From the NCBI GenBank assembly GCA_964477295.1, contig CAYZEZ010000209.1, forward strand, positions 1-8,711: 8,711 nt of DNA, in the 5' to 3' direction. Source of the DNA: CAYZEZ01 sp964477295. GTDB lineage: Bacteria > Bacteroidota > Bacteroidia > Bacteroidales > SM23-62. Below are positions 1-7,450 of the stretch, one piece after another. The notes beneath the pieces were generated by a model. It ran no database searches. It was not told the origin of the DNA and worked only from the letters and a program-made list of their open reading frames with translations. Each line of letters starts with the position of its first letter. Position 1 is the first letter of the stretch. A program made the position numbers and the translations under genes.

Positions 1-1531
1 AGGTGAAGGATTCAAGTTTTTCCCTGTTGGGTTTATCATGAATACGGTAAACAAATGTTTTTGATTTTGTTTTGCTTGGCGGAATAAAGTCTTCACCCTC
101 AGGCACTTCGGCGCCTCCCGGCTTGCCAATAAATTCAGCTACCCGCTTGTTTGCCAGCAGCATAAATTCTTCAATGAGCTGGTTGGCAGGCTTGTTTTCT
201 TTCCAGAATACCCCAAGCGGATATCCGTTTTCATCGATTTCAAACTTAACTTCCACGCGCTCAAATGCAAATGACCCGTTTTTAAACCTGGCTTTCCTTA
301 GCTTTTGTGCCAGCTGATGGAGGGTAAGGATCTCCTCACTTAGATCTCCCCTGCCTCCCTCAATGATTTCCTGGGCTTCTTCATAGGTAAATCTCCTGTC
401 GGACCTGATAATTGTTTTCCCAAACCATTCATCCACTACCTCTCCATGTTCATTCATTTTGAAAACAGCAGAAAAACAGAGCTTCTCCTCCTCCGGCCTG
501 AGCGAACAGATCATATTGGATAACCTCTCGGGAAGCATGGGCACAACTCTGTCGACAAGATATACTGAAGTTCCCCTGTCAAATGCTTCCTGTTCAATCA
601 AACTTTTAGGATCCACATAATACGATACATCGGCTATGTGTACTCCCACCTCCAATAATCCGTCCCGGTCTTTTTGCAATGACAGGGCATCATCAAAATC
701 TTTTGCATCCACCGGATCAATTGTAAAGGTGGTTACTTTTCTGAAGTCCCTTCTTTTATTTATCTCTTCCCGGGAAATTTTATCCGGGATTTGTTCCGCC
801 ATCTCATCCAGCTCCTTTGGGAACTTATTAGGTAATTCAAATTCTGCAAGGATTGCGTGCATTTCAACACTATGCTGGCCAGGATCACCTAATACCTCAA
901 TGACCTCCCCAACCGGGTTTTTAGAATTTTTTGGCCAGTCGGTAATTTTTGCAATTGCTTTTTGACCGTTTTTTGCACCTTTTAATTTGTCGCGTGGTAT
1001 AAACAGGTCATAAGGCATCTCTTTCGAGCCTGGATTCAAAAAAGCAAAATGGTCTGATACCTCAATAATTCCGACAAATGTCTTCCTGGCCCTCTCAATA
1101 ATCTCCACTACCTCACCTTCAATCCTTGCCCTTTTACGCCTTGCGTATAAATAAACCTTTACGTAATCTCCGTTCAATGAATGATTAAGGTTGTTTCGAG
1201 AGACAAATATGTCTTCTTCAGAAGCATCCGAAATTATATATGCATATCCGAACTGGGTCATGTCAACCTTCCCGTAAATATGTCCCCCTTTTGATTTGAG
1301 TTTATATTTTCCCGGGTATACCTCAACCAGGTCGCCCCGTTCCCCTAAATATTCAAGCACCTGGTTAATCAGCTGTCTCATTGAATTATCCGAGATATCC
1401 AAACGCTTGGCAATTTGTTTATAGTTTAAGGTCTGTGTGGGATTATTTGAAAAAATGCCCAGGATTGTATTCGACATTGTGCTCTTGTTGAATGAAGCCG
1501 AAGGTCTTTTATTTTTCCCTTTTCTGGCCAT
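1..1531 (-). CDS. rnr: Ribonuclease R, 3'-5' exoribonuclease (partial, C-terminus beyond left edge)
   Basis: RNase R is a processive, hydrolytic 3'-5' exoribonuclease of the RNB (RNase II) family that degrades structured RNA, including mRNA, rRNA fragments and tmRNA-tagged messages, in the cytoplasm. About 510 residues are present from an ATG at 1531. A basic N-terminus (MARKGKNKRP) leads into a winged-helix region (about 32-79, containing YKQIAKRLDIS). Cold-shock-like RNA-binding segments follow (about 80-250), then the RNB catalytic domain. The metal-binding signature TIDPVDAKDFDDA lies at about 270-282, with D272, D278, D280 and D281. RGTSVYL, MLPERLSN and CSLRPEEE follow in the usual order. 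The rest of RNB and the S1 domain lie outside the window. Met19 is a possible alternative start, but the basic extension is typical of the family. No Shine-Dalgarno is seen. The gene is divergent from cysS. Confidence 0.95.
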   Translation of the reverse strand, partial: MARKGKNKRPSASFNKSTMSNTILGIFSNNPTQTLNYKQIAKRLDISDNSMRQLINQVLEYLGERGDLVEVYPGKYKLKSKGGHIYGKVDMTQFGYAYIISDASEEDIFVSRNNLNHSLNGDYVKVYLYARRKRARIEGEVVEIIERARKTFVGIIEVSDHFAFLNPGSKEMPYDLFIPRDKLKGAKNGQKAIAKITDWPKNSKNPVGEVIEVLGDPGQHSVEMHAILAEFELPNKFPKELDEMAEQIPDKISREEINKRRDFRKVTTFTIDPVDAKDFDDALSLQKDRDGLLEVGVHIADVSYYVDPKSLIEQEAFDRGTSVYLVDRVVPMLPERLSNMICSLRPEEEKLCFSAVFKMNEHGEVVDEWFGKTIIRSDRRFTYEEAQEIIEGGRGDLSEEILTLHQLAQKLRKARFKNGSFAFERVEVKFEIDENGYPLGVFWKENKPANQLIEEFMLLANKRVAEFIGKPGGAEVPEGEDFIPPSKTKSKTFVYRIHDKPNREKLESFT

Positions 1532-1681
1532 AATAAATTTTTACCGAATTTAGGAAATATTATTTAACCCCTTTGTGTAACTTAGCAACAAAGAAGGTGC
1601 GAGTTGCGAGGTACTGGTTACAAGGTCACTGATAATTGCACAACTCGCAACTAGTAACTGGTAACTCTTTTAATCTTAGTT
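1532..1681. other. Divergent intergenic region between rnr and cysS
   Basis: This 150-bp spacer must hold the 5' ends and promoters of both divergent genes. Its rnr-proximal half is AT-rich. Its cysS-proximal half carries an inverted repeat, annotated separately. No perfect TAnnTTTG element occurs on either strand. The best plus-strand match is TAACTTAG at 1578-1585 (one mismatch), with no TTG at a suitable distance upstream. No Shine-Dalgarno precedes either ATG, and no small ORF or RNA gene was recognised. Confidence 0.6.
1599..1666. repeat. Imperfect inverted/direct repeat, candidate dispersed intergenic element
   Basis: AGTTGCGAG at 1602-1610 is exactly complemented by CTCGCAACT at 1644-1652, leaving a 33-base loop. 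A second motif family overlaps it. GTACTGGTTAC (1611-1621) resembles GTAACTGGTAAC (1654-1665), and the latter contains GTAAC twice. This mix of GTTGCGAG and GTAACTGG words is like short dispersed repeats found between genes in many Bacteroidetes genomes, a comparison made from memory and not searched. It could form a hairpin in the cysS leader, or be a degenerate mobile repeat without function. Confidence 0.55.
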
Positions 1682-3151
1682 ATGTCCGATTCACTTCACA
1701 TCTATAATACCCTATCCAGAAAAAAGGAACTTTTCAAGCCGATTCTTCCTCCCTTTGTCGGGATGTATGTCTGCGGCCCTACTGTTTATGGCGACCCACA
1801 CCTGGGTCATGCAAGGCCTGCAGTAACCTTTGATGTATTGTTCAGGTACCTGAAATATCTTGGATACAAAGTAAGGTATGTCAGGAATATTACAGATGTT
1901 GGGCACCTTGAACAGGATGCAGACGAAGGAGAAGATAAGGTTGCAAAAAAAGCCAGGCTGGAAGAATTAGAGCCGATGGAGGTTGTTCAGCATTATATGA
2001 ATGAATACAGGAATAAGATGGCGCAACTCAACATCATGCCACCGAGTATTGAGCCTGTAGCTTCTGGTCATATCATTGAGCAGCAGACATTGGTTGAGAA
2101 AATCATTGAAGCGGGATATGCCTACGAAAGTAACGGATCTGTTTATTTCGATGTTGAGAAGTATAACAAGGATCATCATTATGGCAAATTATCAGGAAGA
2201 AAAATTGAAGACCTGATCTCCCAGACAAGCTGTATCCTCAAACAAACGGATAAGCACAGCCCCCTTGATTTTGCGATCTGGAAAAAAGCTCAACCTGAAC
2301 ATATTATGAGATGGCCTTCAGAGTGGAGCGAGGGATTCCCGGGATGGCACATCGAGTGCTCCGCAATGAGTAAAAAATACCTGGGTGAACAGATTGATAT
2401 TCATGGGGGCGGGATGGACCTGTTGTTTCCTCATCATGAATGCGAGATAGCCCAGACAGTGGCGGCACAGGGAAAAGAATCGGTAAAGTACTGGATGCAC
2501 AATAACATGATAACCCTGAACGGTCAGAAAATGGGTAAATCCCTTGGAAATGCAATTACCCTGGATGAGTTTTTCAGTGGAAATCATAAACTTCTGGATA
2601 AGGCTTACAGCGCTTCAACCATCCGGTTTTTTATGCTCCAGGCACATTATCGGAGCACTCTTGACTTCTCAAATGAAGCACTGCAGGGGGCTGAGAGGGG
2701 ATTGGACAGGCTAATTGAAGGAATAGCAAATATCGAAAAGATCAAACCTTCAAAAGAATCATCCATTAATCCAGAAAAAATAATAACGAAGGTCCTGGAG
2801 GCTATGAATGACGATCTCAATACACCTGTGGCCATTTCAGTTCTTTTCGACGGAATAAAGGATATCAATTCAGCGGTAAGTGGCCAGGCTAAAGTTACGA
2901 AAGAAGATATTATGATCTTCAGAGAAATATATCATTCTACAACTTTTAATATCCTGGGAATAGTGCCGGAAAAAGTACTTTCAGTTAACGAAGGACTCAT
3001 TTCTGACCTTATTAAACTTCTGCTGGAGCTCAGAATTGAAGCCAGGAAAAACAAAGACTTTAAGATGGCAGACAAGATCCGCGACGATCTGGTAAAAATG
3101 GGAGTGGAAGTGCGCGACACTGCAGAAGGCTTTGAATTCAAGATAACATAA
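1682..3151 (+). CDS. cysS: Cysteinyl-tRNA synthetase
   Basis: This class I aminoacyl-tRNA synthetase attaches cysteine to tRNA-Cys in the cytoplasm, using ATP. The 489-residue length is close to the usual 460-500. The HIGH motif appears as HLGH at 40-43 within CGPTVYGDPHLGHARP. The KMSKS loop appears as KMGKS at 283-287 within GQKMGKSLGN. The likely zinc ligands that select cysteine by its thiolate are C31, C226, H251 and E255; their spacing from C226 onward matches the E. coli enzyme (C209, H234, E238). The C-terminal part (about 330-489) is the helical anticodon-side region, ending in KMADKIRDDLVKMGVEVRDT, typical of the family. The ATG at 1682 gives the expected N-terminus and has no Shine-Dalgarno. 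It is the first gene of the rightward run, 16 bp before ispG. Confidence 0.97.
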   Translation: MSDSLHIYNTLSRKKELFKPILPPFVGMYVCGPTVYGDPHLGHARPAVTFDVLFRYLKYLGYKVRYVRNITDVGHLEQDADEGEDKVAKKARLEELEPMEVVQHYMNEYRNKMAQLNIMPPSIEPVASGHIIEQQTLVEKIIEAGYAYESNGSVYFDVEKYNKDHHYGKLSGRKIEDLISQTSCILKQTDKHSPLDFAIWKKAQPEHIMRWPSEWSEGFPGWHIECSAMSKKYLGEQIDIHGGGMDLLFPHHECEIAQTVAAQGKESVKYWMHNNMITLNGQKMGKSLGNAITLDEFFSGNHKLLDKAYSASTIRFFMLQAHYRSTLDFSNEALQGAERGLDRLIEGIANIEKIKPSKESSINPEKIITKVLEAMNDDLNTPVAISVLFDGIKDINSAVSGQAKVTKEDIMIFREIYHSTTFNILGIVPEKVLSVNEGLISDLIKLLLELRIEARKNKDFKMADKIRDDLVKMGVEVRDTAEGFEFKIT

Positions 3152-3167
3152 CAACCGGCGACTCATT

Positions 3168-4904
3168 GTGTATAAATCCAGGCCTATACTTATTGGGAAT
3201 CTTACCCTTGGAGGAGATGCCCCGGTTCGCATACAATCTATGACCAACACCCGTACGGGTGATGTTAAGGCAACAGCCGGCCAATGTAAGCGTATTCTGG
3301 AGGCAGGTGCTGACCTGGTCAGGATAACAGTACGGAATCTGGATGAAGCGGATAAGTTATCGGCCATAAAGGAAAAGCTCACGCTGGATGGATACCATCA
3401 ACCACTTATAGCAGATGTTCATTTTAATCCTGATATAGCCTTTAAGGCGGCCGTGTTTGCAGATAAAGTCCGGATCAATCCTGGAAATTTCGGTGGTCCT
3501 GGATTCAAATCCCAACTCCTCTCACTTATTGATATTTGCAAAAAACATGAAACTGCAATCCGGATAGGCGTAAACCATGGTTCCCTTTCGGAGAGGATCA
3601 TGAATGCTTATGGAGACTCTCCTGAAGGGATGGTAGAATCCGCTCTTGAATATCTCAGGATTTGCAGGGAATATGATTTTAAGCCTGTGGTTGTATCCCT
3701 TAAATCGAGCAATACCAGGACCATGATCCATGCCAACAGGCTTCTTGTTCAAAATCTTTTGCAGGAGGGAATGGATTGTCCCATTCATCTCGGTATTACC
3801 GAAGCCGGTGCAGGAGATGACGGGCGTATGAGGTCGGCCATTGGAATAGGTACCCTTTTGACTGATGGAATTGGAGACACCATTCGTGTTTCCTTAACGG
3901 AGAAGCCTGAAAATGAAATCCCTTTTGCCATCAAGGTAGCAGGCATTTCCTCAAAAAGGAGATCGCCAGCAGGAGTTACCATTGATGACATAAAAGTTTC
4001 TTATCGCAGACGTAAATCAAACCCTGCCGGTATTATTGGAAATAATAACCCACCGGTGGTTATTGCTTCAATGGATCCTGATATTGGCCATGCACCTGTT
4101 CATTCCCAGCCCTTACCGGACCTGATTTTTGATAAAAAAATAAAAACGATTTTTAATTCAGAAGACTGGTTACAACCTGGTAAAACAGAGCAAATCACAC
4201 TTATCAGGACAATCGATTTTCTGCAGGGTAGAGTTCCGGCTGATAAATTATTTTTTATCGAAAGTTTGCCGGAAGAATTAAACAACCTCACCATCAATGC
4301 ATTAAAAGAGTCCGGCAAGGCTATTCTGATTATAAATCAAACTTCAAACGACCATTCGTTAGGAATGAGTAAGTTATCTGATGATTTTTTTTCATCTGAA
4401 TGTCATACGCCTGTTATTCTGAAGCTTGTGTGCAGGCAAAAAGAAAGGGAAGATTATTTGATTCATACAGCTGTCGAACTGGGGGGATTATTTGTCGATG
4501 GACAGCCGGATGGGATCTGGCTGGAGAATGAGTATTTTTCACAGTCCGAAAATGTCCAGATGGCTTTTAACCTGTTGCAGGCTTCCCGGGCCAGGATGTC
4601 GAAAACAGAATACATCGCCTGTCCCTCCTGCGGGAGGACACTTTTCAATATTGAAAATGTACTTGAAACAATACAGAAAGCCACAAGTCACCTGAAACAT
4701 TTGAAAATCGCAGTAATGGGTTGCATAGTTAATGGCCCGGGAGAAATGGCAGATGCCGATTACGGGTATGTCGGATCGGGTAAAGGTAAAATTACGCTTT
4801 ACAAAGCCAGGAAGGCTTATAAAAAAAATATCCCGCAGGAAAATGCTATCGAAGAATTGATAAACCTGATCAAGGCAAACAATGATTGGGTAGAACCAGA
4901 TTAG
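3168..4904 (+). CDS. ispG: 4-hydroxy-3-methylbut-2-en-1-yl diphosphate synthase, large three-domain type
   Basis: IspG (GcpE) reductively converts MEcPP to HMBPP, the penultimate step of the MEP isoprenoid pathway, using a [4Fe-4S] cluster. At 578 residues it is far longer than E. coli IspG (about 372), matching the large form of Bacteroidetes, Chlamydiae and plants, which has an extra domain between the TIM barrel and the Fe-S domain. The barrel includes PVRIQSMTNT near the N-terminus, RINPGN (102-107) and LGITEAGAG (from 208). The likely insertion is about 270-470 and is poorly conserved. The Fe-S domain has CPSC (C485, C488) and GCIVNGPGE (C519, E526), the three expected cluster cysteines and the conserved glutamate. 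An in-frame stop at 3144-3146 leaves GTG at 3168 as the only standard start. No Shine-Dalgarno is seen. The gap to the HAD gene is 9 bp. Confidence 0.96.
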   Translation: MYKSRPILIGNLTLGGDAPVRIQSMTNTRTGDVKATAGQCKRILEAGADLVRITVRNLDEADKLSAIKEKLTLDGYHQPLIADVHFNPDIAFKAAVFADKVRINPGNFGGPGFKSQLLSLIDICKKHETAIRIGVNHGSLSERIMNAYGDSPEGMVESALEYLRICREYDFKPVVVSLKSSNTRTMIHANRLLVQNLLQEGMDCPIHLGITEAGAGDDGRMRSAIGIGTLLTDGIGDTIRVSLTEKPENEIPFAIKVAGISSKRRSPAGVTIDDIKVSYRRRKSNPAGIIGNNNPPVVIASMDPDIGHAPVHSQPLPDLIFDKKIKTIFNSEDWLQPGKTEQITLIRTIDFLQGRVPADKLFFIESLPEELNNLTINALKESGKAILIINQTSNDHSLGMSKLSDDFFSSECHTPVILKLVCRQKEREDYLIHTAVELGGLFVDGQPDGIWLENEYFSQSENVQMAFNLLQASRARMSKTEYIACPSCGRTLFNIENVLETIQKATSHLKHLKIAVMGCIVNGPGEMADADYGYVGSGKGKITLYKARKAYKKNIPQENAIEELINLIKANNDWVEPD

Positions 4905-4913
4905 AACAACAAT

Positions 4914-5540
4914 ATGATTAACCTGAAAGACATTAAAAATATTATCCTTGACCTGGGAGGTGTAATCCTTGATCTTGATTTTGAGAGCAGTATACGTCAA
5001 TTTAAAAAGTTAGGGATAACCGATATCGTAGACTTATACCATATCCCTGAACACTATCCATTTTTTAAACAATTTGAAAAAGGATTGATCACTCCCGGGC
5101 AATTGCGTAATGAAATAAGAAAAGCAACCGGCAATAACATTCCTGACGAGGAAATAGATGCTGCCTGGAATATTATAAGCGCAGGGTTTACAAAGGGCTC
5201 AATTGAAACCGTCATAAAGCTAAAAAGCCGCTTCAGGCTATTCCTGCTGAGCAATACCAATGCCATACATGAGGTTTATTATCATAATCAGTTGTTTGAG
5301 GGGCACGGCATCAAGAACCTGGCTGAAATTTTTGAAAAGGTTTACTACTCGCATGACCTGCATATGAGAAAACCGGATGCAGAGATCTTTGAATTTGTAT
5401 TGAATGACAGTCACCTGATCCCGGGAGAGACACTGTTTATTGATGATACACTTGTTCATATTGAAGCTGCTTCCAGCCTGGGGATTAAAACATATCACCT
5501 GTGTCCGCCTCAAAGGATTGAGGAGGTTTTCGCTTTATGA
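4914..5540 (+). CDS. HAD-superfamily hydrolase, YihX-like (subfamily IA) phosphatase
   Basis: A cytoplasmic HAD hydrolase of 208 residues, usual for this subfamily. Motif I is DLGGVILD with nucleophile D13. The usual acid/base Asp at +2 is Gly15, as in E. coli YihX (DLGNV), an alpha-glucose-1-phosphate phosphatase. Motif II is LLSNTN (S113), motif III is MRKPDAEIF (K153), and motif IV is LFIDDTLVHIEAA (D177, D178). Residues 21-100 form a helical cap. HDLHMRKP closely parallels QDLGMRKP of YihX. The likely reaction is dephosphorylation of a small sugar phosphate, but the substrate cannot be read from sequence. The start is 9 bp after ispG. The stop overlaps the mtnA start by ATGA, and the last codons carry a strong ribosome binding site for mtnA, so the two products may share a metabolite pathway. 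Confidence 0.88.
   Translation: MINLKDIKNIILDLGGVILDLDFESSIRQFKKLGITDIVDLYHIPEHYPFFKQFEKGLITPGQLRNEIRKATGNNIPDEEIDAAWNIISAGFTKGSIETVIKLKSRFRLFLLSNTNAIHEVYYHNQLFEGHGIKNLAEIFEKVYYSHDLHMRKPDAEIFEFVLNDSHLIPGETLFIDDTLVHIEAASSLGIKTYHLCPPQRIEEVFAL
5518..5526 (+). promoter_or_regulatory. Shine-Dalgarno-like site for the MtnA gene, inside the HAD gene
   Basis: TTGAGGAGG ends 10 bases before the ATG at 5537, a near-perfect anti-SD complement. It also encodes the Glu-Glu of the HAD C-terminus (RIEEVFAL), so codon constraint may partly explain it. It stands out because the other starts in this run lack such a site. With the ATGA overlap it suggests translational coupling. Confidence 0.55.
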
Positions 5541-6637
5541 AGGTAAACGGCAAAACATATCAGACCATCTGGCTGGATGAAAAAGATCCTGTACAGATTA
5601 ATTTTATCAACCAGAACTATCTTCCCTTTCGATTTGTGGTTGAAAAACTGAAAACATCAGAAGAGGTTTATCATGCAATACTCGACATGAAACTGCGTGG
5701 TGCCCCCCTGATTGGTGCAGCAGCAGCTTTCGGAGTATACCTTGCAGCCCTGGAATCATCCGGCAAATCAGATCCCGATAAATATATCATTGAAAGTGCA
5801 ATGATGCTCTCTGCCTCCAGGCCAACTGCAGTAAACCTGTCGGCATCCATCGAAAGACAGCTTCAGGCTGTTTCAAAGGTTCAGACGACCGAAGAAAAAA
5901 TTGCCGTCACATTGAACAATTGCCAGGCTATCCTTGAGGAAGAAAAGAAATCGAGTTACCAGATCGGCCTGCATGGATTAAAGCTAATTGAAGCGTTAGC
6001 AGAAAAATCAAACGGGAAACCTGTAAACATACTAACCCATTGCAATGCAGGATGGCTGGCCTGTATTGATTATGGCACTGCCACGGCACCCATTTACCTG
6101 GCCCATGAGAAAGGAATTCCTGTCCATGTATGGGTGGATGAGACCCGGCCCAGGAACCAGGGAGGCCGGCTTACAGCGTGGGAGTTGAAGCAGCAGGGTG
6201 TGCCTCATACTGTAATCGTCGACAACGCAGGAGGGCACCTGATGCAACACGGGCAGGTCGATATGGTCCTGGTTGGAAGCGACAGGACCACCCGAACGGG
6301 AGATGTTGCCAATAAAATTGGAACCTATCTGAAAGCCCTTGCTGCCAGAGACAATGATATACCCTTTTATGTAGCCCTTCCCTCCACCTCTATCGATTTT
6401 AACCTGGAGGATGGTATAAGGGAAATTCCCATCGAAGAAAGAGATGAAGAAGAGATACGCTATATCAACTGGAAATCTGATAAGGTTCCATTGATAAATA
6501 ATAACAGCCCGGTACTGAACATTGGTTTCGATGTTACACCGGCCAGGCTTGTCACCGGCCTTATTACTGAAAGGGGAATCTGCGAGGCAAGTAAAAATGG
6601 AATAAAAAGCCTGTTCCCCGAAAAGGATAAAAAATGA
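5537..6637 (+). CDS. mtnA: S-methyl-5-thioribose-1-phosphate isomerase (MtnA family)
   Basis: MtnA isomerises the aldose 5-methylthioribose-1-phosphate to 5-methylthioribulose-1-phosphate in methionine salvage. The fold is shared with eIF2B subunits. Length is 366 residues (usual 340-370). Visible motifs are RGAPLIG (54-60), SRPTAVNL, THCNAGW with catalytic C169, VDETRPRNQGGRLTAWEL, and VGSDRTTRTGDVANKIGTY with catalytic D249. The 80-residue C169-D249 spacing equals that of C160 and D240 in B. subtilis MtnA. The C-terminus has FDVTPARLVTGLITERG, typical of the family. The ATG at 5537 overlaps the HAD stop (ATGA), and the TGA at 6635-6637 overlaps the next ATG. No other methionine-salvage gene is visible, so a related 5-deoxyribose or other ribose-1-phosphate substrate is possible; the family assignment itself is firm. 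Confidence 0.92.
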   Translation: MKVNGKTYQTIWLDEKDPVQINFINQNYLPFRFVVEKLKTSEEVYHAILDMKLRGAPLIGAAAAFGVYLAALESSGKSDPDKYIIESAMMLSASRPTAVNLSASIERQLQAVSKVQTTEEKIAVTLNNCQAILEEEKKSSYQIGLHGLKLIEALAEKSNGKPVNILTHCNAGWLACIDYGTATAPIYLAHEKGIPVHVWVDETRPRNQGGRLTAWELKQQGVPHTVIVDNAGGHLMQHGQVDMVLVGSDRTTRTGDVANKIGTYLKALAARDNDIPFYVALPSTSIDFNLEDGIREIPIEERDEEEIRYINWKSDKVPLINNNSPVLNIGFDVTPARLVTGLITERGICEASKNGIKSLFPEKDKK

Positions 6638-7380
6638 AGCTTGCCATCATTGCAGACATACATTCAGATTTTAAAAGCCTGGAGAAAGCATTCACGGAGA
6701 TCAGGAAGTCGGGATATGACCATTTTGTATGCCTGGGTGATATTGTGGGTTATAGTTATCACTATCATAAATATTTAGACGGACGCGATCCGGATGCATG
6801 CATCGAACTGGTAAAAGAATACTGTGACATCTCAATAGCGGGCAATCATGATCTTTACTGGTCGGAGCGGTTATGTGATTATTTTATGTCGTCCGGCGTT
6901 CCCGGAAACTGGTATGACCTGAACCTGACTCAACAACTGGAAATTTCAGAGGGCAGGTTCTGGTTATATGATGATGAAGAAAACCGTCCTGTCATGGAGG
7001 AGAACATAAAGTACCTGAGATCCCTTCCCGAGATAAGAATATTCCATTGTAAAAAATATTCAATCCTGTTCTCCCATTTCCTGTATCCCGATCTAACAGG
7101 TTCTTCGCGGTTTTTCCCTGAGACGGAAAAAGATTTCGGGCCCCATTTACAATTCTTGAGGAAGTGTAAATGTATTCTTGGAATAATGGGACACGGACAC
7201 CTTCAGGGCTATTCTGTGGCCTCCGAAAAAAAGCTTATATACAACTATTTTGGTGAATATAAACTGGGCAGGCATCACCAGGCTATCATTGTTCCTGCCG
7301 TAACCCGCGGGGACAGCCTGAACGGGTATTTAATGCTGGATTCGGATTCTATGAAAATAGAAGCAATTAAGTTGGATTAG
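6634..7380 (+). CDS. Calcineurin-like metallophosphoesterase
   Basis: A dinuclear-metal phosphoesterase of 248 residues with the family motifs in order: ADIHSD (D8, H10), CLGDIVGY (D36), AGNHD (N71, H72, D73), FSHF (H148) and MGHGH (H187, H189). All expected metal ligands are present, so it is probably active on a phosphomonoester or phosphodiester. No signal peptide or membrane segment is seen, so it is likely cytoplasmic. It is longer than YfcE/MJ0936-type enzymes (about 165-185 residues). The extra length lies mainly between GNHD and the FSHF histidine (about 75-145) and probably shapes the substrate pocket. The ATG at 6634 overlaps the MtnA stop (ATGA), which suggests coupled translation. 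The substrate cannot be told from sequence; nucleotide, cyclic-nucleotide and protein-phosphate activities all occur in the superfamily. Confidence 0.88.
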   Translation: MKLAIIADIHSDFKSLEKAFTEIRKSGYDHFVCLGDIVGYSYHYHKYLDGRDPDACIELVKEYCDISIAGNHDLYWSERLCDYFMSSGVPGNWYDLNLTQQLEISEGRFWLYDDEENRPVMEENIKYLRSLPEIRIFHCKKYSILFSHFLYPDLTGSSRFFPETEKDFGPHLQFLRKCKCILGIMGHGHLQGYSVASEKKLIYNYFGEYKLGRHHQAIIVPAVTRGDSLNGYLMLDSDSMKIEAIKLD

Positions 7381-7387
7381 CGGGATG

Positions 7388-7413
7388 TTGAAGATAAAGA
7401 ATGTATACCTTTG
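7388..7413 (+). promoter_or_regulatory. Candidate Bacteroidetes-type promoter for the PAS-CBS gene
   Basis: TACCTTTG at 7406-7413 matches the Bacteroidetes -7 consensus TAnnTTTG exactly and lies 37 bases before the ATG at 7451. A TTG at 7388-7390 could be the -33 element, but the 15-base spacer is shorter than the usual 17-23. Transcription would start near 7418-7421, giving a leader of about 30 bases. It lies in the 70-bp gap after the phosphoesterase gene, where no hairpin terminator was seen, so readthrough from upstream is also possible. Confidence 0.55.
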
Positions 7414-7450
7414 CAAACTTGTTTAACCTGCTTACTATTGATTTTAAATA

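Noticed and set aside
72..317. Plus-strand ORF of 81 codons inside rnr
   Set aside because: It is antisense to conserved RNB-domain sequence of RNase R, is rich in Ser and Pro with no recognisable motif, and has no ribosome binding site.
636..965. Plus-strand ORF of 109 codons inside rnr
   Set aside because: It lies opposite the RNase R catalytic TIDPVDAKDFDDA region, so it is a shadow frame.
1578..1585. TAACTTAG as a cysS promoter -7 element
   Set aside because: It has one mismatch to TAnnTTTG and no TTG at a suitable upstream distance, so it is too weak to annotate.
2981..3382. Minus-strand ORF of 133 codons across the cysS-ispG junction
   Set aside because: It is antisense to the conserved CysRS C-terminus and IspG N-terminus.
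4539..5000. Minus-strand ORF of 153 codons across the ispG-HAD junction
   Set aside because: It spans the conserved IspG Fe-S motifs and HAD motif I on the other strand. No family features are seen.
7381..7450. Rho-independent terminator after the phosphoesterase gene
   Set aside because: No GC-rich hairpin followed by a T run could be found in the gap.
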